Shown here piece by piece: positions 19,168 through 26,238 of a DNA stretch of 64,000 bases. The stretch is taken from assembly GCA_913057175.1 (NCBI GenBank), contig CAJXNP010000003.1:1-64000 (forward strand), in the 5' to 3' direction. The position numbers and the translations under genes were made by a program. The number at the start of each line of letters is the position of its first letter. Position 1 is the stretch's first letter. The notes under the pieces are model-generated. The model worked only from the letters and a program-made list of their open reading frames with translations. It was not told the DNA's origin and ran no database searches. The DNA comes from an uncultured Cytophagales bacterium (lineage in GTDB: Bacteria > Bacteroidota > Bacteroidia > Cytophagales > Cyclobacteriaceae).

Positions 19168-20499
19168 CTACACCCTCATTTCAAACACCGTTTCCTTTCC
19201 GGGTTGAGAATGGACCAATAGCTGCCCCTTATGGAGGTTGACGATCTGGCGTGAGAGGCTGAGACCGATGCCGGAGCCGTTTTCCTTGGTGGTGAAGAAT
19301 GGAATAAACACCTGGTCGAGATTTTCAGGGGAAATACCAGGGCCATTATCAATGAATTTCAAACTAATATTGCCAGATTCTGTCGTCGTAATATGTATGA
19401 TGATCTTTTTGTTTTCTACTTCCCGGATTGCATCGGCGGCATTGTTCAGTAGATTCAACACAACTTGTGTCAACAGTTTTTGATCGCCCAGAAAAGTTTC
19501 CCGCTTGTACTCGTTTTTAACTTCTATTTCAATTTGATCATTTTCCGCACGATCCTGGAACAGTAACAGTATGGAATCCAACCAGGTATTCACATCGATC
19601 AGTTTAAAAACAGGTTTGGGGATCTTTGTCAAGGTACGATAGCTATCGACAAAATGGATCAGCCCTTTACTCCGGTCGTTAATAACATCCAGACCATGTT
19701 CGATATTATCCATTTCCTTGACAGAAAGCTTTTTCCCGTTGTGAAAATACTTCATCATGGTATCGCTGATAGATGAAATAGGAGCGATGGAATTCATGAT
19801 CTCATGGGTAAGGATCCTGATCAGCTTTTGCCAGGTCTCCATCTCTTTTTCCTCCAGCTCCGTTTTAATATCACTCAGGGAATAAATATTAAAATTCATC
19901 TCGCCAAATTTCAGCTTGACCATTTTGATCAAAACAATGTGCAATTCATCCTTTACAGAAAGCTTAAGCGTCTTGGATTGATTAGGTTTAAGCGATTTAA
20001 TGACTTCATAAAGTTCCTTATTGACTTGCTTCAGTCGTTTTAAATGTACCAGAATCCCCGTATTGAATAGTTTCAAAGCCGCATCATTGACTATTTCAAC
20101 ATATCCTTTTTCATCCACCGCCATTAATCCTGTTGTGGAGTGTCGCATAAACTCCAGGAAAAATCGCTCTTTATGCTCGTTACGAATCTTGATCTTAGAG
20201 ATGACTTCATTCAAATGATTAAGGCTCTGATGCAGCTTTTTAGTAGTCTTAGCCCTGACCCTTTCCGGAAAATGAAGTGTGCTGTCTTCGTTGCGGATGG
20301 AGTCAAAAAGAAAAGCAAGCTTCCGATTCACAGAATTAAAATAGTCGATAATATTATAAATGGTGAGGGTAAGAAATAACATGCATAGAGCAAAAAGTGT
20401 CCATTCTGCGGAAATAAAAAGAAAAGTTGCTCCGACAGTAAATGAAATCAGAAAAAACACACGAGTAAAAAGGGCGATGTTAAAATTCTTATAAACCAT
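19168..20499 (-). CDS. NtrY-like sensor histidine kinase
   Basis: This is a 443-residue kinase. Two hydrophobic helices lie at residues about 8-52, a HAMP/linker-like helical region and a PAS-like segment (GLMAVDEKGYVEIVNDAAL, about 124-142) follow, and His232 is in THEIMNSIAP. The ATP domain has LLNNAADAI (about 351-358), DNGPGIS and ENGSGIGLSLS. The H-box with a following MNSIAP is typical of NtrY/NtrB-like kinases that pair with sigma-54 activators. The gene overlaps the end of the NtrC-like gene by 11 bases, so the pair is almost certainly translated from one transcript. Its likely partner is that regulator. The divergent exporter genes are the natural target. Confidence 0.93.
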   Translation of the reverse strand: MVYKNFNIALFTRVFFLISFTVGATFLFISAEWTLFALCMLFLTLTIYNIIDYFNSVNRKLAFLFDSIRNEDSTLHFPERVRAKTTKKLHQSLNHLNEVISKIKIRNEHKERFFLEFMRHSTTGLMAVDEKGYVEIVNDAALKLFNTGILVHLKRLKQVNKELYEVIKSLKPNQSKTLKLSVKDELHIVLIKMVKLKFGEMNFNIYSLSDIKTELEEKEMETWQKLIRILTHEIMNSIAPISSISDTMMKYFHNGKKLSVKEMDNIEHGLDVINDRSKGLIHFVDSYRTLTKIPKPVFKLIDVNTWLDSILLLFQDRAENDQIEIEVKNEYKRETFLGDQKLLTQVVLNLLNNAADAIREVENKKIIIHITTTESGNISLKFIDNGPGISPENLDQVFIPFFTTKENGSGIGLSLSRQIVNLHKGQLLVHSQPGKETVFEMRV

Positions 20500-21850
20500 A
20501 CCTCTTCACCTTATTATAAAGTGTCTGACGAGTAATACCCAGCTTATCTGAAACCTGTGTGAAATTGCCATTGTACTTATCCAATGCTTCTTCAATCATG
20601 GCTCTTTCCATGTCTTCCAGGGTTTGAAAGTCATTTTTCACCAGACTTTCGGAATTTCTCCAGGAAAAGTCGTCCGGTTTCAGGACTTCATCTTCTGCAA
20701 GGATCACCGCTTTTTCCATCGCATGCTGCAATTCGCGGATGTTTCCCGGCCAATGGTGTTTTTGTAGTTTTTTAATGGATTGACTGCTCAATCTCAATCC
20801 TGATTTTTTGTATTTCTTCTGGTAAACTCCCAGGAAATGGGAAGCCAGCAATTCAATGTCTTCTCCTCTCTCCCTCAAAGGCGGCAATTCAATTTTTATA
20901 GTATTCAAACGATACAACAGATCTTCCCGGAATCGCTGCTCACCAACCTCCTTTTCAATTGAGCTGTTGGTCGCACTGATCAACCGGATATCTACCGGAA
21001 TCTGCTTGGAAGAACCCACCGGTGTAACAGCCCTGTTTTGCAAAATAACCAACAATTTGGATTGCAATGTAAACGGAAGGTTTCCGATCTCATCCAAAAA
21101 TAAAGTCCCTTTATCAGCCAGTTGAAATTTACCGACACGGTCTTCCTTGGCGTCCGTAAAGGCTCCTTTCTTAAATCCAAACAGCTCGCTTTCAAAAAGT
21201 GTAGCTGGAATGGCTCCCATGTCCACAGTCACAAGCAATTCATTCCTTCGCTCCGAACGGATATGGATCTCACGTGCGATCAGCTCTTTGCCGGTTCCGT
21301 TTTCGCCTGTTATCAAAACATTCGCATCCGTACCGGCCACTTTTTCTACCATTTGCATGACTCGAACCATCTGCGGAGAAGATCCGACCAGCATTTTGCT
21401 ATCCCGGTTGATCTCTCTTTTAAGAGTATTTTCCCTCGCTTTTAATTCCTGTACTTCTTTGTTGGAAAGGCTGAGCTTCAAAGTGGATCGAAGAGTGGCA
21501 AGGAGTTTTTCATTTTCCCAGGGTTTCATGATAAAATCAGCGGCTCCCTTTTTGACAGACTTGACGGCCAATTCTACATCTCCATAAGCAGTCAGCATAA
21601 CCACTTCAGTATCGGGAGAGATCTTTTTTATTTCACCGAGCCAATAAAATCCTTCATTTCCTGTATTAACGCCAGCTGAAAAATTCATATCCAGCAGCAC
21701 CACATCAATGTCATGCTGTCGAAATGCAGATTGTATACCATTGGGATTGGATAAGGTGATAACTTTCGAAAATTCCGTATCCAACAGCATTCGCAAAGCG
21801 CTTAGTGCACCTTCGTTGTCATCTACGATCAATATCTTGCCGTTCTTCAT
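20489..21850 (-). CDS. Sigma-54-dependent response regulator (NtrC family)
   Basis: The 453-residue protein has a receiver domain (phospho-acceptor D54 in VVLLDMNF), an AAA+ domain (Walker A GENGTGKE at 182-189, Walker B TLFLDE around 249-254) and a Fis-type helix-turn-helix at the C terminus (FTQVSDKLGITRQTLYNKV). The sigma-54-contact loop is GAFTDA (229-234), a variant of GAFTGA. It should activate sigma-54 RNA polymerase after phosphorylation by the overlapping NtrY-like kinase. It is divergent from the TolC gene across a 171-base gap, where a -24/-12-like sequence is present. Control of the exporter by this pair is inferred from position. Confidence 0.95.
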   Translation of the reverse strand: MKNGKILIVDDNEGALSALRMLLDTEFSKVITLSNPNGIQSAFRQHDIDVVLLDMNFSAGVNTGNEGFYWLGEIKKISPDTEVVMLTAYGDVELAVKSVKKGAADFIMKPWENEKLLATLRSTLKLSLSNKEVQELKARENTLKREINRDSKMLVGSSPQMVRVMQMVEKVAGTDANVLITGENGTGKELIAREIHIRSERRNELLVTVDMGAIPATLFESELFGFKKGAFTDAKEDRVGKFQLADKGTLFLDEIGNLPFTLQSKLLVILQNRAVTPVGSSKQIPVDIRLISATNSSIEKEVGEQRFREDLLYRLNTIKIELPPLRERGEDIELLASHFLGVYQKKYKKSGLRLSSQSIKKLQKHHWPGNIRELQHAMEKAVILAEDEVLKPDDFSWRNSESLVKNDFQTLEDMERAMIEEALDKYNGNFTQVSDKLGITRQTLYNKVKRYGL

Positions 21851-22004
21851 GGCTCTGTCCTTTTTTCAAATTTAAGGAAGAATTCAACCCGAAAATATTT
21901 TGTCAATTTTTTTTACACAACACTGTATCTATTTTTAACACAAAAAGAATTTTAGGATTTATAAATCACTGTTTATCAATGCATTAATTTTTTGGTATTT
22001 CATT

Positions 22005-22020
22005 TGGCACATGTCTGGCA
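22005..22020 (+). promoter_or_regulatory. Sigma-54-like -24/-12 sequence at the TolC gene start
   Basis: TGGCAC is at 22005-22010 and TGGCA at 22016-22020, with the GG and GC pairs exactly 12 bases apart as in the consensus TGGCAC-N5-TTGC. One base of the -12 element differs. The problem is position: transcription would begin near 22031, inside the preferred reading frame start (22022). The match may be chance or may mark a misplaced start. Confidence 0.3.
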
Positions 22021-22021
22021 T

Positions 22022-23347
22022 ATGAAAATACTCTTAACAGCATTTCTATTTTTAGCCTTGGTTTTCCAGGGAATGTGTCAGAAGCAATGGACCTATCAGG
22101 AATGTGCAAAATACGCCCAGGAACACAACATTGAACTTAACAATTCACAATTACAGGTAGAACAGCAACGTGTCTTTGCAAAAGACGCCAAAAATGATCT
22201 GCTTCCAAATATCAGTGGTTTTGTGGGATATGGCATCAACCAGGGAAGATCAGTTGATCCTAATACCAACACTTATGTAGAAAGTGAATTTTTCAACAAT
22301 TCTTATGAGATCTCCGGTTCAATGAACCTGTTCAACGGTTTCCGGAAGCAAAACAGGATCTCATTCGAAAAATACAACCTTTCCGCAGAAGAGGAAGCAT
22401 ACGAAGCTCGCAAAAATCAACTAAACTATGATGTGCTGGAAGCTTATATTAATTACCAGGTTGACAAGGGGTTGATAGAAATCATTGGCGAGCAAAAAGA
22501 ATTGTCCGAACGCGAATTAGATCGAATTACTAAATTTATTGAGCTCGGCAGGGCCGCAGGAAGTGAAAAATATGAAGTTGAAGCGAGATTGGCTAATGAT
22601 GAGTTCTTATTGATCCAACAGCAAAACAGGGCCAACCTATCATTACTGGAATTGAAACGATTGATGAATTATCCGATCGACTCCTCATTGGTAACGGAAG
22701 AACTTCGGCTGTTTGAGGGTGTCGATCCGAATATTACGCTGGACAGCATGTTTGACCAGGCCAAAGCAAACCTGCCCAGGATGAAGTCTTTGACCAATCG
22801 ACTGAATGCCGCTGAAAAGCAGGTAAAGATGGCGCAGGCGACCCTCTACCCTTCTCTTGACCTTTATGCCAATTATAGCACCCGATATTCGGACACGTTT
22901 GTGGAGCAAAATGGCGATGTCATCTCATTTAATGACCAGTTCAAAAACAATCAAAGTCTGAACTATGGTTTAGGTCTGGCGATTCCATTATTTGATGCTT
23001 TCAGTCGAAGGAACCAAATCCAGGTCACGAAAATTGCCCGTGAGCAAGCGGTGAATAATTACAAAACAGGACTTCAAAACCTGGAATACGAAATCTACCA
23101 GGTGCAGTTAGAATGGCATGCAGCCATTTCGGAATACCTTTCTGCTGTGAAAAGAGAACAAAGTGAAGAAACTGCACTGGAAGCAGCCACCAGGAGAAGG
23201 GAAAAGGGTTTGATAAGTGTGATGGAATATTATGAAGCACGAAATAATTCCGCTATCGCACAAGCTGAAATATTGAGAACGAGTTTACAAACATTTTTAA
23301 AAGAACGAACGGTAAACTTTTACCTGACAGGAACTTTATTAGATTAA
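22022..23347 (+). CDS. TolC family outer-membrane efflux protein
   Basis: The ATG at 22022 gives MKILLTAFLFLALVFQGMCQ, a signal peptide; the reading frame extends up to a TTG at 21992 but that form lacks a sensible N terminus. The 442-residue protein has the internal duplication of TolC channels, with long helical segments (for example FAKDAKNDLLPNISGFVGYG and QVKMAQATLYPSLDLYANYS) in each half. It should form the outer-membrane duct of a tripartite exporter. The stop is 3 bases before the adaptor gene, so the two are co-transcribed. It is the first gene of the exporter cluster, divergent from the NtrC-like regulator. Confidence 0.94.
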   Translation: MKILLTAFLFLALVFQGMCQKQWTYQECAKYAQEHNIELNNSQLQVEQQRVFAKDAKNDLLPNISGFVGYGINQGRSVDPNTNTYVESEFFNNSYEISGSMNLFNGFRKQNRISFEKYNLSAEEEAYEARKNQLNYDVLEAYINYQVDKGLIEIIGEQKELSERELDRITKFIELGRAAGSEKYEVEARLANDEFLLIQQQNRANLSLLELKRLMNYPIDSSLVTEELRLFEGVDPNITLDSMFDQAKANLPRMKSLTNRLNAAEKQVKMAQATLYPSLDLYANYSTRYSDTFVEQNGDVISFNDQFKNNQSLNYGLGLAIPLFDAFSRRNQIQVTKIAREQAVNNYKTGLQNLEYEIYQVQLEWHAAISEYLSAVKREQSEETALEAATRRREKGLISVMEYYEARNNSAIAQAEILRTSLQTFLKERTVNFYLTGTLLD

Positions 23348-23350
23348 AAA

Positions 23351-24601
23351 ATGGATAGAAAAATAGAAGATAAACGGTTAATAAAACCCAAACACTGGAA
23401 ATACATCATCGGTGCTGTATTTGTCATCGCTGTCATCGCAGGCCTGGTGTTTCGCGATCCGTCAAGTGTTTACCGGGTTGAAAGCGACAAAATCACCATT
23501 GAAGAAGTAAAACGAGACCAGTTCCAGGACTATATCCGGATCATCGGATACGTTGAACCGATCTCCATTGTTTATCTCGATGCAGTAGAAGGCGGCGTTG
23601 TCGAAGAAAGGTTAATTGAAGAAGGCAGCATGGTGAACAAAGGTGATGTTATCCTTAAGCTTACCAATACCAACCTGAACCTCAGCATTCTGAATAGTGA
23701 AGCCCAATTGGCCGAAAAATCCAACTTTCTGAGAGAGACACAGATCAACATGGAGCAACAAAAGCTCCTGCTTCAAAGGGAATTGATCAACCTGGACTTT
23801 GACCTGATCCAAAAAGAAAGGGCTTATCAACAGAATGAAGAACTTTATAAAGATGAGTTAATTTCCAGGGAAGAATATATGCGCTCAAAAGAAGATTTTG
23901 AGATGGCTGTCAAGCTCAAAAAGCTGAGTCGGGAACGCTATTACCAGGATTCCGTTTTCCGTAAAAACCAGGTAGAAAAGATCAGCCAGAACCTGAATAG
24001 CATGCAGCGAAATCTTGAGCTGATCTACCAGAGACAGGAGAACCTGAATATCAAAACACCTGTTGACGGACAGTTAGGGTTGCTGAATGCCGAATTGGGA
24101 GAAAACATTGCCATTGGCCAGCGTGTTGGTCAGATTAATGTGCTGACATCCTATAAGATCAATGCAGAAATTGACGAGCATTACATTGATCGGATTCGGC
24201 AAGGGCTGAACGCCACCTTTGAGAGGCAAAACGAAGTATTTGGTCTGACAGTCAGAAAGGTTTATCCCGAAGTAAGGGACGGACGGTTTGAAGTTGATTT
24301 GAACTTTTCCGGTGAGCTTCCCAACAACATTCGTGCGGGACAAAGCTATCACATTGGTTTGCAGCTTGGTGAAACCCAGGAAGCGGTGCTCATCCCACGT
24401 GGTGGCTTCTTCCAGTCGACAGGTGGACAATGGGTTTACGTGATTACGCTGGACGGTAAAGAAGCGGTAAAAAGAAACATTAAGATTGGAAAGCAAAACC
24501 CGCAGTATTACGAAGTACTCGAAGGTCTTGAGCCCGGCGAAAAAGTCGTCACTTCAAGCTACGATACATTTGGGGAGAATGATAAGTTGGTACTGAAGTA
24601 G
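23351..24601 (+). CDS. HlyD/MacA-like periplasmic adaptor subunit
   Basis: This is a 416-residue membrane-fusion protein. One N-terminal transmembrane helix (about residues 15-33, YIIGAVFVIAVIAGLVF) is followed by a lipoyl-like segment (VVEERLIEEGSMVNKGDVIL), a long coiled-coil hairpin (about 100-220, rich in Glu, Gln, Leu and Arg), the second lipoyl half (KTPVDGQLGLLNAELGENI) and beta-barrel domains. It should bridge the inner-membrane permease with the TolC channel. It starts 3 bases after the TolC gene. A 363-base repeat-filled gap and a four-helix-bundle gene separate it from the ATPase, an interruption within an otherwise standard MacA-TolC-ATPase set. Confidence 0.93.
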   Translation: MDRKIEDKRLIKPKHWKYIIGAVFVIAVIAGLVFRDPSSVYRVESDKITIEEVKRDQFQDYIRIIGYVEPISIVYLDAVEGGVVEERLIEEGSMVNKGDVILKLTNTNLNLSILNSEAQLAEKSNFLRETQINMEQQKLLLQRELINLDFDLIQKERAYQQNEELYKDELISREEYMRSKEDFEMAVKLKKLSRERYYQDSVFRKNQVEKISQNLNSMQRNLELIYQRQENLNIKTPVDGQLGLLNAELGENIAIGQRVGQINVLTSYKINAEIDEHYIDRIRQGLNATFERQNEVFGLTVRKVYPEVRDGRFEVDLNFSGELPNNIRAGQSYHIGLQLGETQEAVLIPRGGFFQSTGGQWVYVITLDGKEAVKRNIKIGKQNPQYYEVLEGLEPGEKVVTSSYDTFGENDKLVLK

Positions 24602-24964
24602 CAGAAGTAGCAGAGGCAGAGAGCAGGGAGCAAAGAGCTAATGCCTAAGGGTTTCTTCATCCAACCACTGGATGTGTGCATGACGAGGGGGAAGTGGTCG
24701 GATGAATAAGTTCGAAGGAAGCAACTGAAGCAGGGGGGCAAAGAGCTGAGGGCAGAGGGCTAAGAGCCAAAGGTTTCTTCATCCAACCACTGGCCGGTGT
24801 GATGGCGGGTGTGAGCTGGTCGGATGAATAAGCTGGGAGAATATGGCAAGGACTGAGAGCAGGGAGTATGATGGTATTGTGAATAGGAGATTAGATTATT
24901 GAAATGAAATAATATAACAACTGTATATTGATGGTTTAAACAAAAAGTAAGCCCTAAAAGCAAT
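24602..24964. repeat. Intergenic region with two purine tracts and two REP-like hairpins
   Basis: Two tandem modules lie here, each a purine tract followed by a hairpin. Hairpin 1 (24656-24706) pairs TTCATCCAACCACT with AGTGGTCGGATGAA, 13 of 14 matched. Hairpin 2 (24778-24828) pairs TTCATCCAACCA with TGGTCGGATGAA, 11 of 12 matched. The purine tracts read like GGCAGAGAGCAGGGAGCAAAG. The last 110 bases are AT-rich with nothing recognised. Confidence 0.75.
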
Positions 24965-25339
24965 ATGCAGATGATACACTTTAGATTCATGGATTTAGAC
25001 ATTTGGAAAGATTCAATAATGATAAGCAACGAGCTTTATGATATCGCTGACAACCTGGAGGAATCAAAAAAATTCCGATGGGTGGAACAATTAAGGGGAG
25101 CTTCCTTGAGTATTTCTAACAACATAGCCGAGGGATCAGGCTCTTACTCAAATAAGGACTTTGCTAACTTTCTCAATATCGCCAGACGATCCGTTTTTGA
25201 AGTGGTAAACATTTTAATTGTGATCAACAGAAGAACATATATTAACGATGAAATATTGAACAACTACCTGTCTCAATTAGATGCACTAAGTAGAAAGATC
25301 TCAAATTTCAGAAAATCAATTTTAAAAAATAAATATTAG
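24965..25339 (+). CDS. Four helix bundle protein (23S rRNA intervening-sequence/IVP family)
   Basis: This is a 124-residue all-helical protein with the family landmarks: FMDLDIWKDSIMISNELY near the start, LRGASLSISNNIAEGSGSYSNKDFANFLNIARRSVFEV in the middle and a C-terminal helix LDALSRKISNFRKSI. Relatives were first found encoded within 23S rRNA intervening sequences and later as free-standing genes across Bacteroidota; the biochemical role is not established. It lies inside the exporter cluster between adaptor and ATPase, bracketed by repeats (hairpins before, pyrimidine tract after), which suggests insertion rather than a functional part of the exporter. An internal Met at residue 9 is an alternative start. 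Confidence 0.88.
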   Translation: MQMIHFRFMDLDIWKDSIMISNELYDIADNLEESKKFRWVEQLRGASLSISNNIAEGSGSYSNKDFANFLNIARRSVFEVVNILIVINRRTYINDEILNNYLSQLDALSRKISNFRKSILKNKY

Positions 25340-25359
25340 AACAAATGCAGAATCAGTAA

Positions 25360-25389
25360 GCTCTCTTTGCTCTCTGCTCTCTGCCCTAT
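25360..25389. repeat. Pyrimidine tract (composite-repeat module, inverted)
   Basis: A CTCTCTTTGCTCTCTGCTCT-type run lies between the four-helix-bundle gene and the ATPase gene. It is the reverse complement of the purine tracts seen elsewhere in the window. Confidence 0.55.
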
Positions 25390-25400
25390 GCTAAATTAGT

Positions 25401-26117
25401 ATGATACGAACAGAAGAATTATCGAAAGTATTCCGCACCGAAGAGGTGGAGACGACAGCTTTAAACCAGGTTAGCTTTCATGTGAAAAAAGGTGAGTTTG
25501 TCGCCATTATGGGACCCTCGGGATGCGGAAAATCTACCTTACTTAATATCATTGGATTGCTGGACAACCCAAGTGGTGGGTCATATTTTTTTGACAGCAA
25601 AGAAGTCTCAAAATTCAGGGAAAGACAGCGAACATCTTTAAGAAAAGGAAACATTGGTTTCGTTTTCCAGAGCTTCAACCTGATTGATGAGCTCAATGTC
25701 TATGAAAACGTCGAACTGCCACTTATCTACCTGAAATTAAAGGCCTCTGAAAGAAAACGAATGGTGGAAGAAGTACTCGAACGAATGAAGATCGGGCACC
25801 GAAAAAAGCACTTTCCACAGCAGCTATCGGGTGGTCAGCAACAACGTGTTGCCCTTTGTCGGGCAGTCGTCGCCAATCCAAAACTGATCCTGGCGGATGA
25901 ACCGACCGGAAACCTCGATTCAAGGCATGGGTTGGAAGTAATGAAGCTTCTGACAGAGCTCAACAAGGAAGGAACAACCATCATCATGGTTACACACTCG
26001 GATCGAGATGCAGGTTTTGCACACAGAGTTGTGAACCTGTTTGATGGAAAGATCATTACGGAAGAGGAAAAGAAAAAGCTGGAAGAAGTAATGGATCCAG
26101 ATGCGATCGACTTGTAG
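25401..26117 (+). CDS. ABC transporter ATP-binding protein (LolD/MacB type)
   Basis: This is a 238-residue nucleotide-binding subunit. Walker A GPSGCGKST is at 38-46, the Q-loop at VFQSFN (88-93), the signature LSGGQ at 142-146, Walker B ILADEP at 163-168 and the switch His at 199 (VTHSD). The sequence style (SFNLIDELNVYENVELPL, PTGNLDSRHG) is that of the LolD/FtsE/MacB-NBD group, which powers mechanotransmission (type VII) exporters. It has no fused membrane domain. It precedes the first FtsX/MacB-like permease by 121 bases. It is the only ABC ATPase gene in the window, so it probably serves many of the 13 permeases; that is inference. Confidence 0.96.
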   Translation: MIRTEELSKVFRTEEVETTALNQVSFHVKKGEFVAIMGPSGCGKSTLLNIIGLLDNPSGGSYFFDSKEVSKFRERQRTSLRKGNIGFVFQSFNLIDELNVYENVELPLIYLKLKASERKRMVEEVLERMKIGHRKKHFPQQLSGGQQQRVALCRAVVANPKLILADEPTGNLDSRHGLEVMKLLTELNKEGTTIIMVTHSDRDAGFAHRVVNLFDGKIITEEEKKKLEEVMDPDAIDL

Positions 26118-26122
26118 CAGAG

Positions 26123-26197
26123 GGTTGCCAGTTGCCGGTTACGAGTTACCAGTTACCAGTTTAACAACTCGTAACTGGCAACCTGCAACTCGCAACC
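26123..26197. repeat. Long inverted repeat of GTTGC-type units between ATPase and P1
   Basis: The left arm GGTTGCCAGTTGCCGGTT (26123 onward) pairs imperfectly with the right arm, whose reverse complement begins GGTTGCGAGTTGCAGGTT (ends 26197). About 40 bases separate the arms. The units match the GTTGCGAGTTGCCGG module of the composite repeat. A hairpin here could attenuate read-through into the permease genes or stabilise the ATPase message. Confidence 0.6.
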
Positions 26198-26238
26198 ACC
26201 CAAATAACTTACCAACACAATAATTCAATAACTACAAA

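Noticed and set aside
19018-19221. 67-codon ORF in the pyrimidine-tract region
   Set aside because: It translates the repeat tract (LPPFTFCPLPSALCPP) and overlaps the end of the kinase gene.
24656-24828. Rho-independent terminators
   Set aside because: The hairpins have long loops and no following T run, so they fit REP-like elements better.
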